Shown piece after piece: positions 35,238 to 44,532 of a stretch of DNA of 64,000 bases; position 1 is the first letter of the stretch; every line of letters starts with the position of its first letter. The stretch is from Sphingomonas sp. BAUL-RG-20F-R05-02. Its GTDB lineage: Bacteria; Pseudomonadota; Alphaproteobacteria; Sphingomonadales; Sphingomonadaceae. The notes beneath the pieces are model-generated. The model had not been told where the DNA came from and made no database searches. It worked only from the letters and a program-made list of their open reading frames with translations. Where the stretch lies: the NCBI RefSeq assembly GCF_022662305.1, contig NZ_JAKNQH010000011.1:22396-86395 (forward strand), given 5' to 3'. Position numbers and translations under genes: made by a program.

Positions 35238-37841
35238 GTGGGTGTGACCGAACCCGCCGCCCCCACGCCGATGATGGCGCAGTATCTTAGCCTGAAGGCG
35301 GAGGCGCAGGATTGCCTGCTGTTCTACCGGATGGGCGATTTCTTCGAGATGTTCTTCGACGACGCGAAGATCGCCGCCGCGTGCCTCGACATCGCGCTCA
35401 CCGCGCGCGGCGAGCATGGCGGGCAGGCGATCCCGATGTGCGGCGTGCCGGTTCATGCCGCCGAGAATTACCTCGCGCGGCTCATCAAGGCCGGGCACCG
35501 CGTCGCCATCGCCGAACAGACCGAGACGCCGGCCGAGGCCAAGAAGCGCGGCGGATCGAAAGCCTTGGTCGCGCGCGGCATCGTGCGTGTCGTCACCGCC
35601 GGCACCTTGACGGAAGAAGCGCTGCTCGACGCACGCGCGGCGAACTGGTGCGTGGCGATCGGGGAAGCGGGCGGCGGCGTCGCGCTAGCGGCGGCGGACG
35701 TATCGACCGGGCGGTTCGAGTTGATCGAGACGAGCGCCGCCAACCTCGCCACGGAACTCGCGCGGCTCGGGCCAGCCGAGACCATCGCCGCCGAGGACAG
35801 CGCATTCGCCGACATGGCGACATCGCTGCGGCCCAAGTCCGGGTTCGACAGCGCGCGCGGTGACGCGCGGCTGCGTGAACTCTACGGGGTCGCGACGCTC
35901 GACGGGTTCGGCCAGTTCGATCGCGCCGCACTGGCGGCGGCGGGCGGGCTGGTCGCCTATCTCGACCACACCGCCAAGGGCGCGCTGCCGTTCCTCCGGC
36001 CACCGGTGCTGCGCCAGAGCGCGGGAGCGATGGCGATCGACGCCGCCACCCGTGACAGCCTTGAACTGACCTGCACCACGGCGGGCGCGCGCAAGGGCAG
36101 CCTGCTCGATGCGGTCGATCGCACCGTCACCGGCGCGGGCGCACGCGCGCTTGCCGCCGATCTCGGCGCGCCGTTGGTGGATCGGCAAGAGATCGAGGCG
36201 CGGCTCGATCTGGTGCAGTTGCTGTGCGAGGACGGCGGCTTGCGCGAGAGCCTGCGCGCCACCTTGCGCGCGCTGCCCGATATCGGTCGCGCGCTAGGGC
36301 GGATCGCGGCGGGGCGCGGCTCCCCGCGTGATCTTGGCCAGTTGCGAGACGGGCTGAACGGGGCATGGTCGCTTGGCGAGAAGCTGGGGGGCATCGAACG
36401 GCCGCCCGCGCTGCTCGCCGATCTCGCCCCGCGCCTGCGCGGGCATGGTGCGTTGATCGACCTGTTCACGCGCGCGCTGATACCGATGCCACCGGTCGAT
36501 GCGTCGGACGGCGGCTATATCGCAGCAGGTTATGACGCCGCGCTGGACGATCTGCGCGACGCCGGCGCGGGTGGCCGGCGCGCGATCGCGGCGCTGGAGG
36601 CGGACTATCGTTCACGCACCGGCATCGCCGCGCTCAAGATCAAGCACAACGGCGTCCTCGGTTATCATATCGAAGTGGCGGCGCGGGTGGCGGACACGCT
36701 GATGGCGCCGGACAGCGGCTTCACCCACCGCCAGACGCTGGCGGGCGTCGTGCGCTTCAACGCGCCCGAACTGCACGAGGTGGCGGTTAAGGTGTCGCAG
36801 GCCGGTGCCCACGCGCTGGCGGCGGAAGCGTCGCATCTGGAGGATCTGACTCACGCCGCCCTCGCCAGGCGCGAGGCCATCGCCGCCACCGCCGATGCGC
36901 TCGCCCGGCTCGACGCTTCGGCCGGGCTCGCCGAGCGCGCCTGCGAGGGTGGCTGGGTGCGGCCGACGTTGGTCGATCACGCCTGTTTCGATATCGCCGG
37001 CGGCCGGCACCCGGTGGTCGAGGATGCCTTGGCGAAGCGCGGCGACCGCTTCGTCGCCAACGATTGCCGGCTGTCGGAGGATTCGCGGCTGTGGCTAGTG
37101 ACCGGCCCGAACATGGGCGGCAAATCGACGTTCCTGCGCCAGAACGCGCTGATCGCGGTGCTGGCGCAGGCGGGTGCCTATGTGCCCGCGACGTCGGCCA
37201 CGCTCGGGCTGGTCGACCGGCTGTTCAGCCGCGTCGGCGCATCGGACAATCTCGCGCGCGGGCGCTCCACCTTCATGGTCGAGATGGTCGAGACCGCCGC
37301 GATCCTCGCACAGGCGACCCCACGCAGCTTCGTGATTCTCGACGAAGTGGGTCGCGGCACCTCGACCTATGATGGCCTCGCGATCGCCTGGGCGGTGGTG
37401 GAGGCGATCCATGAGGACAATCGCTGCCGCTGCCTGTTCGCGACGCATTACCACGAACTGACCCGGCTGGCGGAACGCTGCGACGCGCTGACGCTCCACC
37501 ACGTCCGCGCGCGCGAGTGGAAGGGCGACCTCGTCCTGCTGCACGAGGTAAGCGAGGGGCCGGCGGATCGCAGCTACGGCCTTGCGGTGGCGCGGCTGGC
37601 GGGCCTCTCGCCCGCCACGCTGTCGCGCGCAAAGGCGGTGCTGGCGAAGCTGGAGGCGGGTCGCGCGAAGACCGGCGGCATCGCGGCGGGGCTGGACGAC
37701 CTGCCGCTGTTCGCCGCTGCCCGCATCGAGGAGGCACCGCCTGCCGACACCTTGCGCGAGGCGCTCGCCGCGATCGACACCGACGCGCTCACCCCACGCG
37801 AGGCGCTGGAGCAGCTCTATCGGCTGAAAGGGCTGCTCTGA
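35238..37841 (+). CDS. mutS: DNA mismatch repair protein MutS
   Basis: MutS recognises mismatches and starts repair with MutL. The 867-residue protein has the mismatch-binding motif in YRMGDFFEMFFDDA near residue 33. A connector, the lever and clamp domains follow, then the ABC ATPase with Walker A GPNMGGKSTFLRQ near residue 622, Walker B SFVILDEVGRGTSTYDG and the FATHYHEL segment. The start is a GTG at 35238; another GTG two codons later is possible. It is followed 52 bases downstream by glnD. Confidence 0.97.
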   Translation: MGVTEPAAPTPMMAQYLSLKAEAQDCLLFYRMGDFFEMFFDDAKIAAACLDIALTARGEHGGQAIPMCGVPVHAAENYLARLIKAGHRVAIAEQTETPAEAKKRGGSKALVARGIVRVVTAGTLTEEALLDARAANWCVAIGEAGGGVALAAADVSTGRFELIETSAANLATELARLGPAETIAAEDSAFADMATSLRPKSGFDSARGDARLRELYGVATLDGFGQFDRAALAAAGGLVAYLDHTAKGALPFLRPPVLRQSAGAMAIDAATRDSLELTCTTAGARKGSLLDAVDRTVTGAGARALAADLGAPLVDRQEIEARLDLVQLLCEDGGLRESLRATLRALPDIGRALGRIAAGRGSPRDLGQLRDGLNGAWSLGEKLGGIERPPALLADLAPRLRGHGALIDLFTRALIPMPPVDASDGGYIAAGYDAALDDLRDAGAGGRRAIAALEADYRSRTGIAALKIKHNGVLGYHIEVAARVADTLMAPDSGFTHRQTLAGVVRFNAPELHEVAVKVSQAGAHALAAEASHLEDLTHAALARREAIAATADALARLDASAGLAERACEGGWVRPTLVDHACFDIAGGRHPVVEDALAKRGDRFVANDCRLSEDSRLWLVTGPNMGGKSTFLRQNALIAVLAQAGAYVPATSATLGLVDRLFSRVGASDNLARGRSTFMVEMVETAAILAQATPRSFVILDEVGRGTSTYDGLAIAWAVVEAIHEDNRCRCLFATHYHELTRLAERCDALTLHHVRAREWKGDLVLLHEVSEGPADRSYGLAVARLAGLSPATLSRAKAVLAKLEAGRAKTGGIAAGLDDLPLFAAARIEEAPPADTLREALAAIDTDALTPREALEQLYRLKGLL

Positions 37842-37893
37842 GCGCGGACGATCGGGAGATGACGCGCGCCCGCGCCTGCCCTATCTCCTGCCC

Positions 37894-40644
37894 ATGCCCA
37901 GCCGTTTCGACTCTCTGCCGCAACGCCGCGCGATCATCGATCGACGCGCGCTCGCCGATGCGCTCGCCGCCCTGGAGGGGACCGATCCGATCGCTCTACG
38001 CGGCACCGCCACCGCCCTTCTCAAGGCCGCGCTCGACGCGGGCCGCGCGGAGATCGGCCGACGGCTGATCGAACATCCCTCACGCGGACTGGAGATCGCC
38101 GCCGCGCAGGCGTTCCTGGTCGATCAGATCGTCCGCCTGCTGCATGATTTCACCACGCAGCGGCTCTACCCGGCGCACAATCCCACCGCTGCCGAGCGGC
38201 TCACCATCATCGCGGTCGGCGGCTATGGCCGCGGCGAGATGGCGCCCTATTCGGACGTCGATATCGGCTTCCTCACCCCCTGGAAGCAGACCGCCTGGGC
38301 CGAGCGGGTAATCGAGACGATGCTGTACGCGCTGTGGGATCTCGGCCTGAAGGTCGGCCATTCCAGCCGCTCGCTCGACGAAATGGTGCGGCAGGCCAAG
38401 GCCGACGTGACGATCCGTACCGCGCTGCTGGAGGCGCGCTACGTGTGGGGCGATCAGACGCTGTATGACGAGGCCGCGCACCGCTTCAAGACCGAGGTGC
38501 AGGCCGATACGGTGCGCACCTTCATCACCGAGAAGCTCGATGAGCGCAACGCCCGCCACAAGCGGATGGGCGACACCCGCTACGCGGTCGAGCCGAACGT
38601 GAAGGAGGCCAAGGGGGGCCTACGCGACCTCCATACTTTGTTCTGGATCGGCAAATACGCCTATAACGTGTCGGAGCCGGGCGAACTGGTCGAGGCCGGG
38701 CTGCTCAGCCGCGCCGAGTACCGCCAGTTTAACCGCGCCGAGAATTTCCTGTGGGCGGTGCGCTGCCACCTGCACAGCATCGCACGCCGCGCCGAGGACC
38801 GCCTCACCTTCGACATGCAGACCGAGATCGCGCGGCGGATGCGCTTCGCCGACCGGCCGGGCAAGTCCAAGGTCGAGCGGTTCATGCAATATTACTTCAT
38901 CCAGGCGAAACGCGTCGGCGACCTGACCGGGGTTTTCCTCGCGCATCTCGATGAGAAGTTCGCGGCACGCGGCAAACGCTTCGGGCTGCCGATGCTGGGT
39001 CGCCGGTCCCCGCGCAAGCTGCACGGCTTCACCGTCGATCGCGGGCGGCTGGCGATCCCCGCCGACGACTTCTTCCAGGCCGATCCGGTGCGGCTGATCG
39101 AGTTGTTCGCACTCGCCGACCTGCACGGGATGGAGGTCCACCCGCTGACAATGCGCGTCGCCGCACGCGACGCCAAGCTGGTCGACGACTTTCGCGCCGA
39201 CCCACGCGCCAACGCGCTGTTCCTAGACGTGCTGACCTCCCCGCGCGATCCGGAGACGGTGCTGCGGTGGATGAACGAGGCGGGCGTGTTCGGCCGCTTC
39301 ATTCCCGATTTCGGCCGCGTCGTCGCGCAGATGCAGTTCGACATGTACCACCATTACACCGTCGACGAGCATACCATCCGCGCGATCGGCCTGTTGTCGC
39401 GCATCGAGAACAAGACGCTCGACGAGGATCACCCGCTCGCCAGCGCGGTGTTCGCGCAGATCGTGTCGCGGCGCGCGCTGTACGTAGCGGTGCTGCTGCA
39501 CGACATCGCCAAGGGGCGCGGCGGCGACCATTCGGTGCTGGGTGCCGAGGTCGCGCATCGGCTATGCCCGCGCTTCGGCCTCACCGAGGCTGAGACCGAG
39601 GCGGTGGCGTGGCTGGTACGTCACCATCTGCTGATGAGCGCGACCGCGTTCAAACGCGACCTGTCGGACTTCAAGACCATCCTCGATTATGCCGAGACGG
39701 TGCAGAGCGCGGAGCGGCTGCGGCTGCTGCTGCTGCTGACGGTGGTCGACATCCGTGCGGTCGGGCCGGGCGTGTGGAACAGCTGGAAGCGGCAGTTGCT
39801 GACCGCTTTGTATGAGTCCGCCGAGGAAGTGCTGCGGCTCGGGCATAAGCAGAAGGGCCGCGAGGAACGCATCGCCGCCAAACAGGCCGCGCTGTGCGAG
39901 GCGCTCGGCTGGGACGAGACGCGCTTCGCCACGCTGCTCAAGCGTATGCCCGACCCCTATTGGGTGGCCGAACCGGACGAGGTGCTCGTCCAGAACGCGC
40001 GGCTGATCGAACGCGCCGGCACGGCGCAGCTCTCGATCGACACGCGTCCCGACATCGCGCGCGGCGCGACGCTCGTCACCGTCTATGCCGCCGATCATCC
40101 CGGGCTGTTCTACCGCATCGCCGGCGCGATCAGCCTGGCCGGCGGCAACATCATCGACGCGCGCATCCACACCACCCGCGACGGCATGGCACTAGACAAT
40201 TTTGTCGTACAGGACCCGGTGGGCGCGCCGTTCGATGACGAGACCCAGTTGAAGCGGCTGCGCAACGGCATCGAGGACGCGCTGGCGGCACGCGGGCGGC
40301 TGGTCGACAAGCTGCTCGCAAAACCGCTGTCCCGCCCACGTGCGTCGGCGTTTCCGATCGCGCCCAACGTGCTGATCGAGAACAAGGCGTCGAACCGCTT
40401 CACCGTGATCGAAGTGAACGCGCGCGACCGGCCGGCCCTACTGCACCAGCTTGCCCACGCGCTGTTCGATTCGAAGGTGACGATCCACTCCGCGCACGTC
40501 GCGACGTATGGAGAGCGCGCGGTCGATACCTTTTACCTGACCGATCTGACCGGGGACAAGATCGCCAGCACCACCAAGCTGCGCGGCATCGAACGGCGCC
40601 TGCTCACCGCCGCGCAAGGGGAGACGCTGCGCACGGCGGCGTGA
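37894..40644 (+). CDS. glnD: Bifunctional [protein-PII] uridylyltransferase/uridylyl-removing enzyme
   Basis: GlnD senses glutamine and adds or removes UMP on PII proteins, setting nitrogen control including that of glutamine and glutamate synthesis. The 916-residue protein has the nucleotidyltransferase motif GGYGRGEMAPYSDVDIGFL at residues 109-127. The HD hydrolase region (DEHTIRAIGLL and LLHDIAKGRGGDHS, about 490-550) follows, then two C-terminal ACT domains (from about 730 and 845) that bind glutamine. All parts are intact and length is normal. Its targets gltB/gltD are also in the window. Confidence 0.97.
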   Translation: MPSRFDSLPQRRAIIDRRALADALAALEGTDPIALRGTATALLKAALDAGRAEIGRRLIEHPSRGLEIAAAQAFLVDQIVRLLHDFTTQRLYPAHNPTAAERLTIIAVGGYGRGEMAPYSDVDIGFLTPWKQTAWAERVIETMLYALWDLGLKVGHSSRSLDEMVRQAKADVTIRTALLEARYVWGDQTLYDEAAHRFKTEVQADTVRTFITEKLDERNARHKRMGDTRYAVEPNVKEAKGGLRDLHTLFWIGKYAYNVSEPGELVEAGLLSRAEYRQFNRAENFLWAVRCHLHSIARRAEDRLTFDMQTEIARRMRFADRPGKSKVERFMQYYFIQAKRVGDLTGVFLAHLDEKFAARGKRFGLPMLGRRSPRKLHGFTVDRGRLAIPADDFFQADPVRLIELFALADLHGMEVHPLTMRVAARDAKLVDDFRADPRANALFLDVLTSPRDPETVLRWMNEAGVFGRFIPDFGRVVAQMQFDMYHHYTVDEHTIRAIGLLSRIENKTLDEDHPLASAVFAQIVSRRALYVAVLLHDIAKGRGGDHSVLGAEVAHRLCPRFGLTEAETEAVAWLVRHHLLMSATAFKRDLSDFKTILDYAETVQSAERLRLLLLLTVVDIRAVGPGVWNSWKRQLLTALYESAEEVLRLGHKQKGREERIAAKQAALCEALGWDETRFATLLKRMPDPYWVAEPDEVLVQNARLIERAGTAQLSIDTRPDIARGATLVTVYAADHPGLFYRIAGAISLAGGNIIDARIHTTRDGMALDNFVVQDPVGAPFDDETQLKRLRNGIEDALAARGRLVDKLLAKPLSRPRASAFPIAPNVLIENKASNRFTVIEVNARDRPALLHQLAHALFDSKVTIHSAHVATYGERAVDTFYLTDLTGDKIASTTKLRGIERRLLTAAQGETLRTAA

Positions 40645-40776
40645 CGGGACGGTTCGCCGGCCAGGCGTTAGCCGCTCCTACACGCCGCGCTGTGGTCGAC
40701 GCACACGGCGCAACCGCGCAGGCAACACATGCGTTGCCCGCCCTGCCTTTCGTTCCGAACGGCAGCAGGAGCCCGC

Positions 40777-41661
40777 ATGGATCGCATCCGTACCGACACG
40801 CTCGACATCGCCTACACCAGCGGCGGCCCGGCGGGCGGCTTGCCCGTCCTGCTGCTACACGGCTGGCCCGATGCGCCGGACGGCTGGGCGGCGGTCACAC
40901 CCGCACTCGAGGCGGCGGGCTATCGCTGGATCGCGCCGTGGCTGCGCGGCTTCGGGCCGACCCAATTCCTCGACGCGGCTGCGCCGCGCGACGGTAGCGC
41001 CGCCGCGCTCGCTCGCGATGCGCTCGATCTCGCCGATGCGCTTGGCATCGAGCGATTCGCGGTGCTTGGGCATGATTGGGGCGGGCGCACCGCCTACGCG
41101 CTGAGCGCCATCGCGCCGGAGCGGATCGCCGCCAGCGTGGTGCTGGCGATCGGCTACACGCCGCACGGCCACTTCATCGTGCCCGACTTCGCGCAGAGTG
41201 CACGCTGGTGGTACCAGTGGCTGATGACGTCTGACGCGGGCGCGGCGAAGGTCGCCGCCGATCCGATCGGCTTCGCGCGCGCGCAGTGGGACACGTGGAG
41301 CCCTCCCGGCTGGTTCGACGAGGCAAGCTTTGCGCAGGCGGCGGAGAGCTTCCGCAATCCGGACTGGGTGGCGATCACGCTGCACGGCTATCGCTACCGC
41401 TGGGGCAGCGAACCGCTCGACCCGCGCTATACCGCCGAACGCGCGGCGATCGCTGCGACCGAGCGATTGCGCGTGCCGACACTGCTGATCCAGGGTTGTG
41501 ACGATCGCTGCGATCCGCCGAGCGAGTCGGAGGCACAGGCGGAGGGGTTTGCGGGCCACTACGCGCGGTTGGTGCTGGCAGGGGTTGGGCATTTTCCCGC
41601 ACGAGAGGCGCCGGATGCGGTCGCCGATGCGGCCGTCGCGCATCTTCGGCGTTTTTGCTGA
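40777..41661 (+). CDS. Alpha/beta hydrolase (epoxide hydrolase/haloalkane dehalogenase type)
   Basis: This 294-residue alpha/beta hydrolase has the oxyanion-side HGWPD motif near residue 29, and the nucleophile elbow GHDWGG near residue 104, where Asp rather than Ser is the nucleophile. A cap domain follows, then an acid in QGCDDRCDPPSE and the catalytic His in GVGHFPAREAP. An Asp nucleophile points to epoxide hydrolases, haloalkane dehalogenases or fluoroacetate dehalogenases. The start ATG at 40777 has AGGAG about 6 bases upstream. No partner genes identify a substrate. Confidence 0.85.
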   Translation: MDRIRTDTLDIAYTSGGPAGGLPVLLLHGWPDAPDGWAAVTPALEAAGYRWIAPWLRGFGPTQFLDAAAPRDGSAAALARDALDLADALGIERFAVLGHDWGGRTAYALSAIAPERIAASVVLAIGYTPHGHFIVPDFAQSARWWYQWLMTSDAGAAKVAADPIGFARAQWDTWSPPGWFDEASFAQAAESFRNPDWVAITLHGYRYRWGSEPLDPRYTAERAAIAATERLRVPTLLIQGCDDRCDPPSESEAQAEGFAGHYARLVLAGVGHFPAREAPDAVADAAVAHLRRFC

Positions 41662-41719
41662 GAACACGTCGCGGCAAAGCCGCGCCGTCGGCCATCGCCT
41701 TGCGATGCCGGCCGAGCGG

Positions 41720-41757
41720 TTCGCATACGTGATTTCGCTTAGCTAAATCACGGCGAA
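41720..41757. repeat. Interrupted inverted repeat in intergenic DNA
   Basis: TTCGC (41720-41724) and GCGAA (41753-41757) flank the stronger pair GTGATTT (41729-41735) and AAATCAC (41745-41751). It lies 58 bases past the hydrolase gene at the entry to the decayed region. It could be a weak terminator or the end of a lost element. The remaining 41662-42007 is AT-richer than its surroundings; apart from a GAGCG/CGCTC hairpin near 41850 and a CATCGC/GCGATG hairpin near 41700, I see nothing in it. Confidence 0.4.
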
Positions 41758-42007
41758 CCTGCGAAAAACCGTTAAGAGCCGCTATGGCGTTCCTTATTAA
41801 ACAATATGTTAGCTTGGGGTAGAACGGTTAGAAGAGCGTTCGCCGCCGCTCTCTCAAGCGTTTTTGTGAAGCACCTTCGTTTGGTAAGCATCCGGCATGC
41901 TTGACCTCGCCTGGGATAAGCGGCGTAAGTGATACCTCTGCTGCCTTTAGCATCGCCGCACATGAGAATTGTCACGCAAATGCACGAGGGTCGGTCGCCG
42001 ATCGGGA

Positions 42008-42296
42008 TCAAACCGGCGCCACATCCTCGTAGCAGCCGGCGCGCCGCAGCTGCCGAACGATCCCGTTAAAGGGCGGCGGTGACGCCCTGTGCGCGGCCTA
42101 TTTCGTTCTCCTGTGCAGCCGCATCCCAGTACAGCGCCAGCGGCCACCTCTCCGCGCAGTGCGGCAGCAGACAGGAGAGCGCCAGTCGCACATGCATCGT
42201 GTCGACACGGCCGTCGGCGCAGCGGGTAACGCCTTCACGTAGCACGAACACGGAGCAGGCGATGACGATGCGCTGGCGCCGCGACAACGCGCTCAT
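42008..42296 (-). pseudogene. Small gene downstream of dnaE2 with a one-base frameshift
   Basis: An ATG at 42296 overlaps the TGA of the dnaE2 fragment and opens a frame of 76 codons to a TAA at 42068-42066. The product begins MSALSRRQRIVIACSVFVL and includes AERWPLALYWDAAAQENEIG. The next frame continues at exactly this point with well-formed codons (FNGIVRQLRRAGCYEDVAPV) to a TGA at 42010-42008. Removing one T from the CTTT at the TAA would join them into an AALNGIVRQL-type sequence of about 95 residues. So this is a damaged, or possibly frameshifted, small gene belonging to the dnaE2 transcript. Its function is unknown. Confidence 0.5.
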
Positions 42297-43230
42297 CGGA
42301 AATCGTGCGACTTGAACCGCACGACCTCCTCCGGATCCATGCCGTCGGCGTGGGGGGGCCAGTAGCAATTGCGCGGCTCCGGGCTCCAGCCCTTGTCGCC
42401 GCGGTCCGGCGCCCCAGCATGGCGCGCACCGTCGCCACCTCCGGTGCGGTGCGGGAACGACATCTCGCCAACCCTGTGCAGCAGATCGCCATGATCGATG
42501 ATCCGGTCGCAGATGACGTGGATCACCTCGCCCTCCTTCTGCACCCGGCCCTTCATCCCGATCATAGACGCCGACATCACGGTGCGGCGCTGCGCTTCAA
42601 AGCGGTCGGGCCAGAGGATGCCGTTGGCGATCCCGGTCTCGTCCTCGATGGTGATGAAGAGCACGCCCTTGGCGCTGCCAGGCTTCTGCCGGACGAGGAT
42701 GATCCCGGCGACCTCGACATGGCGCCCATCGCGGATGTTGGCGAGATCCGCGCAACGGGTGACACCCCTGCGCGCGAGCTCGTCGCGGACGAAGGTCAGC
42801 GGGTGCGCACGCAGCGAGAGCTGGAGCGCGCGATAGTCCTCGATGACCTCTCGACCGTCGGTCAGCGGCCGCAATGACACGTCGGGCTCGATCCCTTCCG
42901 CGCTGATGCTGTCCGCTGCGCGGTCAGCCGCCGCGAACAGCGGCAGCGGTGCCTCGCCCAGGCCGCGCACCTTCCACAATCCCTGCCGTCGGTCGTTGCC
43001 GAAGGCGTGAAACGCATCGCCATCGGCTAGCTTTTCGATTGAAGCTCGCGGCACGCCCGACCGTTGCCAGACGTCCTCGACGCTCTCGAAAGACCCCGTG
43101 CCGCGTGCACCCACCATAGCGGCGCCGTCCTTGTTGGAGAGGCCGCGGATCTGCCGCAGGCCGAGCCGTACAGCGAGGTACTTCCCACCCGTGCGCTCGA
43201 GCGTGCAGTCCCAGCGGCTGGCGTTGACGC
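42293..43230 (-). pseudogene. dnaE2: C-terminal fragment of error-prone DNA polymerase DnaE2
   Basis: About 312 codons match the C-terminal part of the damage-inducible polymerase that works with ImuA/ImuB in mutagenic repair. Recognisable segments are VNASRWDCTLE, LAVRLGLRQIRGLS, RALQLSLRAHPLTFVRDEL, the OB-fold VEVAGIILVRQKPGSAKGV with TIEDETGIANGILWPDRFE, and the terminal MDPEEVVRFKSHDFR. Full-length DnaE2 has roughly 1000-1100 residues, so two thirds, including the palm and nucleotide-binding residues, are missing. The frame opens to 43297, but upstream of about 43230 it is only antisense of the plus-strand fragment. No imuA or imuB is present. It is non-functional as a polymerase. Confidence 0.85.
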
Positions 43231-43631
43231 AAGGCGACGCCGAATTGGCCGCGGAACCGCTTCTCGCGCTCGCGGACATGATGGACGCCGAGCGCAACGG
43301 CCGCCTCTACGACGCGGGGCTGAGGACGGCCTTCGATCTGTCCCAGGTATCCTGGATCATACAGGCGCCCAATATCTCGTCAGCGCTGTCGGCGATGCTC
43401 GGACCCGATGGTGCCGCTCTCGAAGTGCTTATCGGCCAGGGCATGTCGGAGGACCTCCGTCGGCTTTCCGTGGCCGCGCAGGCAGCCGGTGCCGCGCGAG
43501 ACGATCCCGCAGCGGTAGATGCGATCTACTTCGCGCTCCAGAACAACTTCGCTGCGAACAGCAAGGCGGCCGGCAGGACCCTGTTCGAGCACGCTCTCAA
43601 CGTGCGGCACGGGCTGAGGATCATACCGTGA
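43228..43631 (+). pseudogene. 3' fragment of an unrecognised gene joined to dnaE2 remnant
   Basis: On the plus strand a coding-like frame emerges exactly where the dnaE2 homology stops and runs about 134 codons to the TGA at 43629-43631. It encodes ALADMMDAERNGRLYDAGL, a Gln/Ala-rich helical centre and the well-ordered end FEHALNVRHGLRIIP. There is no start codon with a ribosome site at its left end; the open frame upstream is antisense of dnaE2. I do not recognise the family. The gene has lost its 5' part at the same junction at which dnaE2 lost its own. 43632-43847 holds nothing I can identify. Confidence 0.4.
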
Positions 43632-43847
43632 CCAGACGCCCGAGACAGCGCGGGCCGCCGGGCTTCGGGCGCGGGCACACGATACGTCGCATTGCTGCGG
43701 GACATAGCGTGCTGAACAACAAGTATCGGCACGCCCGCTCCGTCGCTGGACCTTTACCTTAAGCCCTACCGCAGCGCGACAGCCGGCAATTCCTGCAATT
43801 TTCGTCATGGATTTGCGCAAAGGTTCGGCCGGGCATAGTTCGTGCTT

Positions 43848-44480
43848 TTACGATCGTGCGAGCCGACCGTGCAGAAACAGGTCGGTAGCAAAATCGACAT
43901 GCGTGTCGAGCGATGCGTCGTCAGGCCGCCTCGAAACGCCGTAAAGCGCACGGCTTACCATTCCAGACAATGTGAGATCGAGAAAGGCGACCGCGTCGCG
44001 TTGCGGCGATGCGCAATCCAGCGTTCCCGCCCGGGTCCACGTTTCAAGGCGTGCAGACAGAACCGCTTCGATTGGATCGACTGCAAGGCTGCGGTAGATG
44101 TCTGCGACTTCCGGAAAAGCCTCACCTTCGGCAATTGCCATGCGGCCGACGAAAATATTGTCCTCTCCCAAAATCCACCGCAGTGCCATGCCGCCGAACC
44201 CGCGCAGCCACTCTGCCGGCACCTCGCTGTCAATATGCTGCCAGTCGATTTCACTGCTCCAGCGTGCGGCAATGCGCGCTACGACCGCCTGAAACATCTC
44301 CCGCTTGGTAGGATAATGCCGGAACATCGTCGGCTTGGACCCGCCGAACAGTTCCAAAATCCGGTTGGTGCTGGCGCCTGCATAGCCCGCCGCCATGAAC
44401 TCCGCCTGCGCGGCATCGAGAATGCGCGCTTTCACGACTTCCGGTTTACGACTGATCGCCGCTTTTTTTGGAACGCTCAT
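43848..44480 (-). CDS. TetR-family regulator
   Basis: This 210-residue TetR/AcrR-type repressor has the N-terminal helix-turn-helix in RILDAAQAEFMAAGYAGAST followed by NRILELFGGSKPTMFRHYPTK (residues 20-60). A ligand domain with Trp-rich helices follows. It is divergent from the Rieske oxygenase gene with 52 bases between the start codons, so control of that oxygenase and the following transporter is likely. TCGATTCGA at about 44505-44513 is a short dyad in the shared promoter region, but a full operator is not obvious. Confidence 0.85.
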   Translation of the reverse strand: MSVPKKAAISRKPEVVKARILDAAQAEFMAAGYAGASTNRILELFGGSKPTMFRHYPTKREMFQAVVARIAARWSSEIDWQHIDSEVPAEWLRGFGGMALRWILGEDNIFVGRMAIAEGEAFPEVADIYRSLAVDPIEAVLSARLETWTRAGTLDCASPQRDAVAFLDLTLSGMVSRALYGVSRRPDDASLDTHVDFATDLFLHGRLARS

Positions 44481-44532
44481 TCTGCTATCTAAACCTTCTG
44501 GTGTCGATTCGATAAGAACTGGGAGAGTGGCG

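Noticed and set aside
41760..41830. CtrA-type site (TTAA-N7-TTAA) in the intergenic AT-rich stretch
   Set aside because: The nearest match has the wrong spacing and an altered second half.
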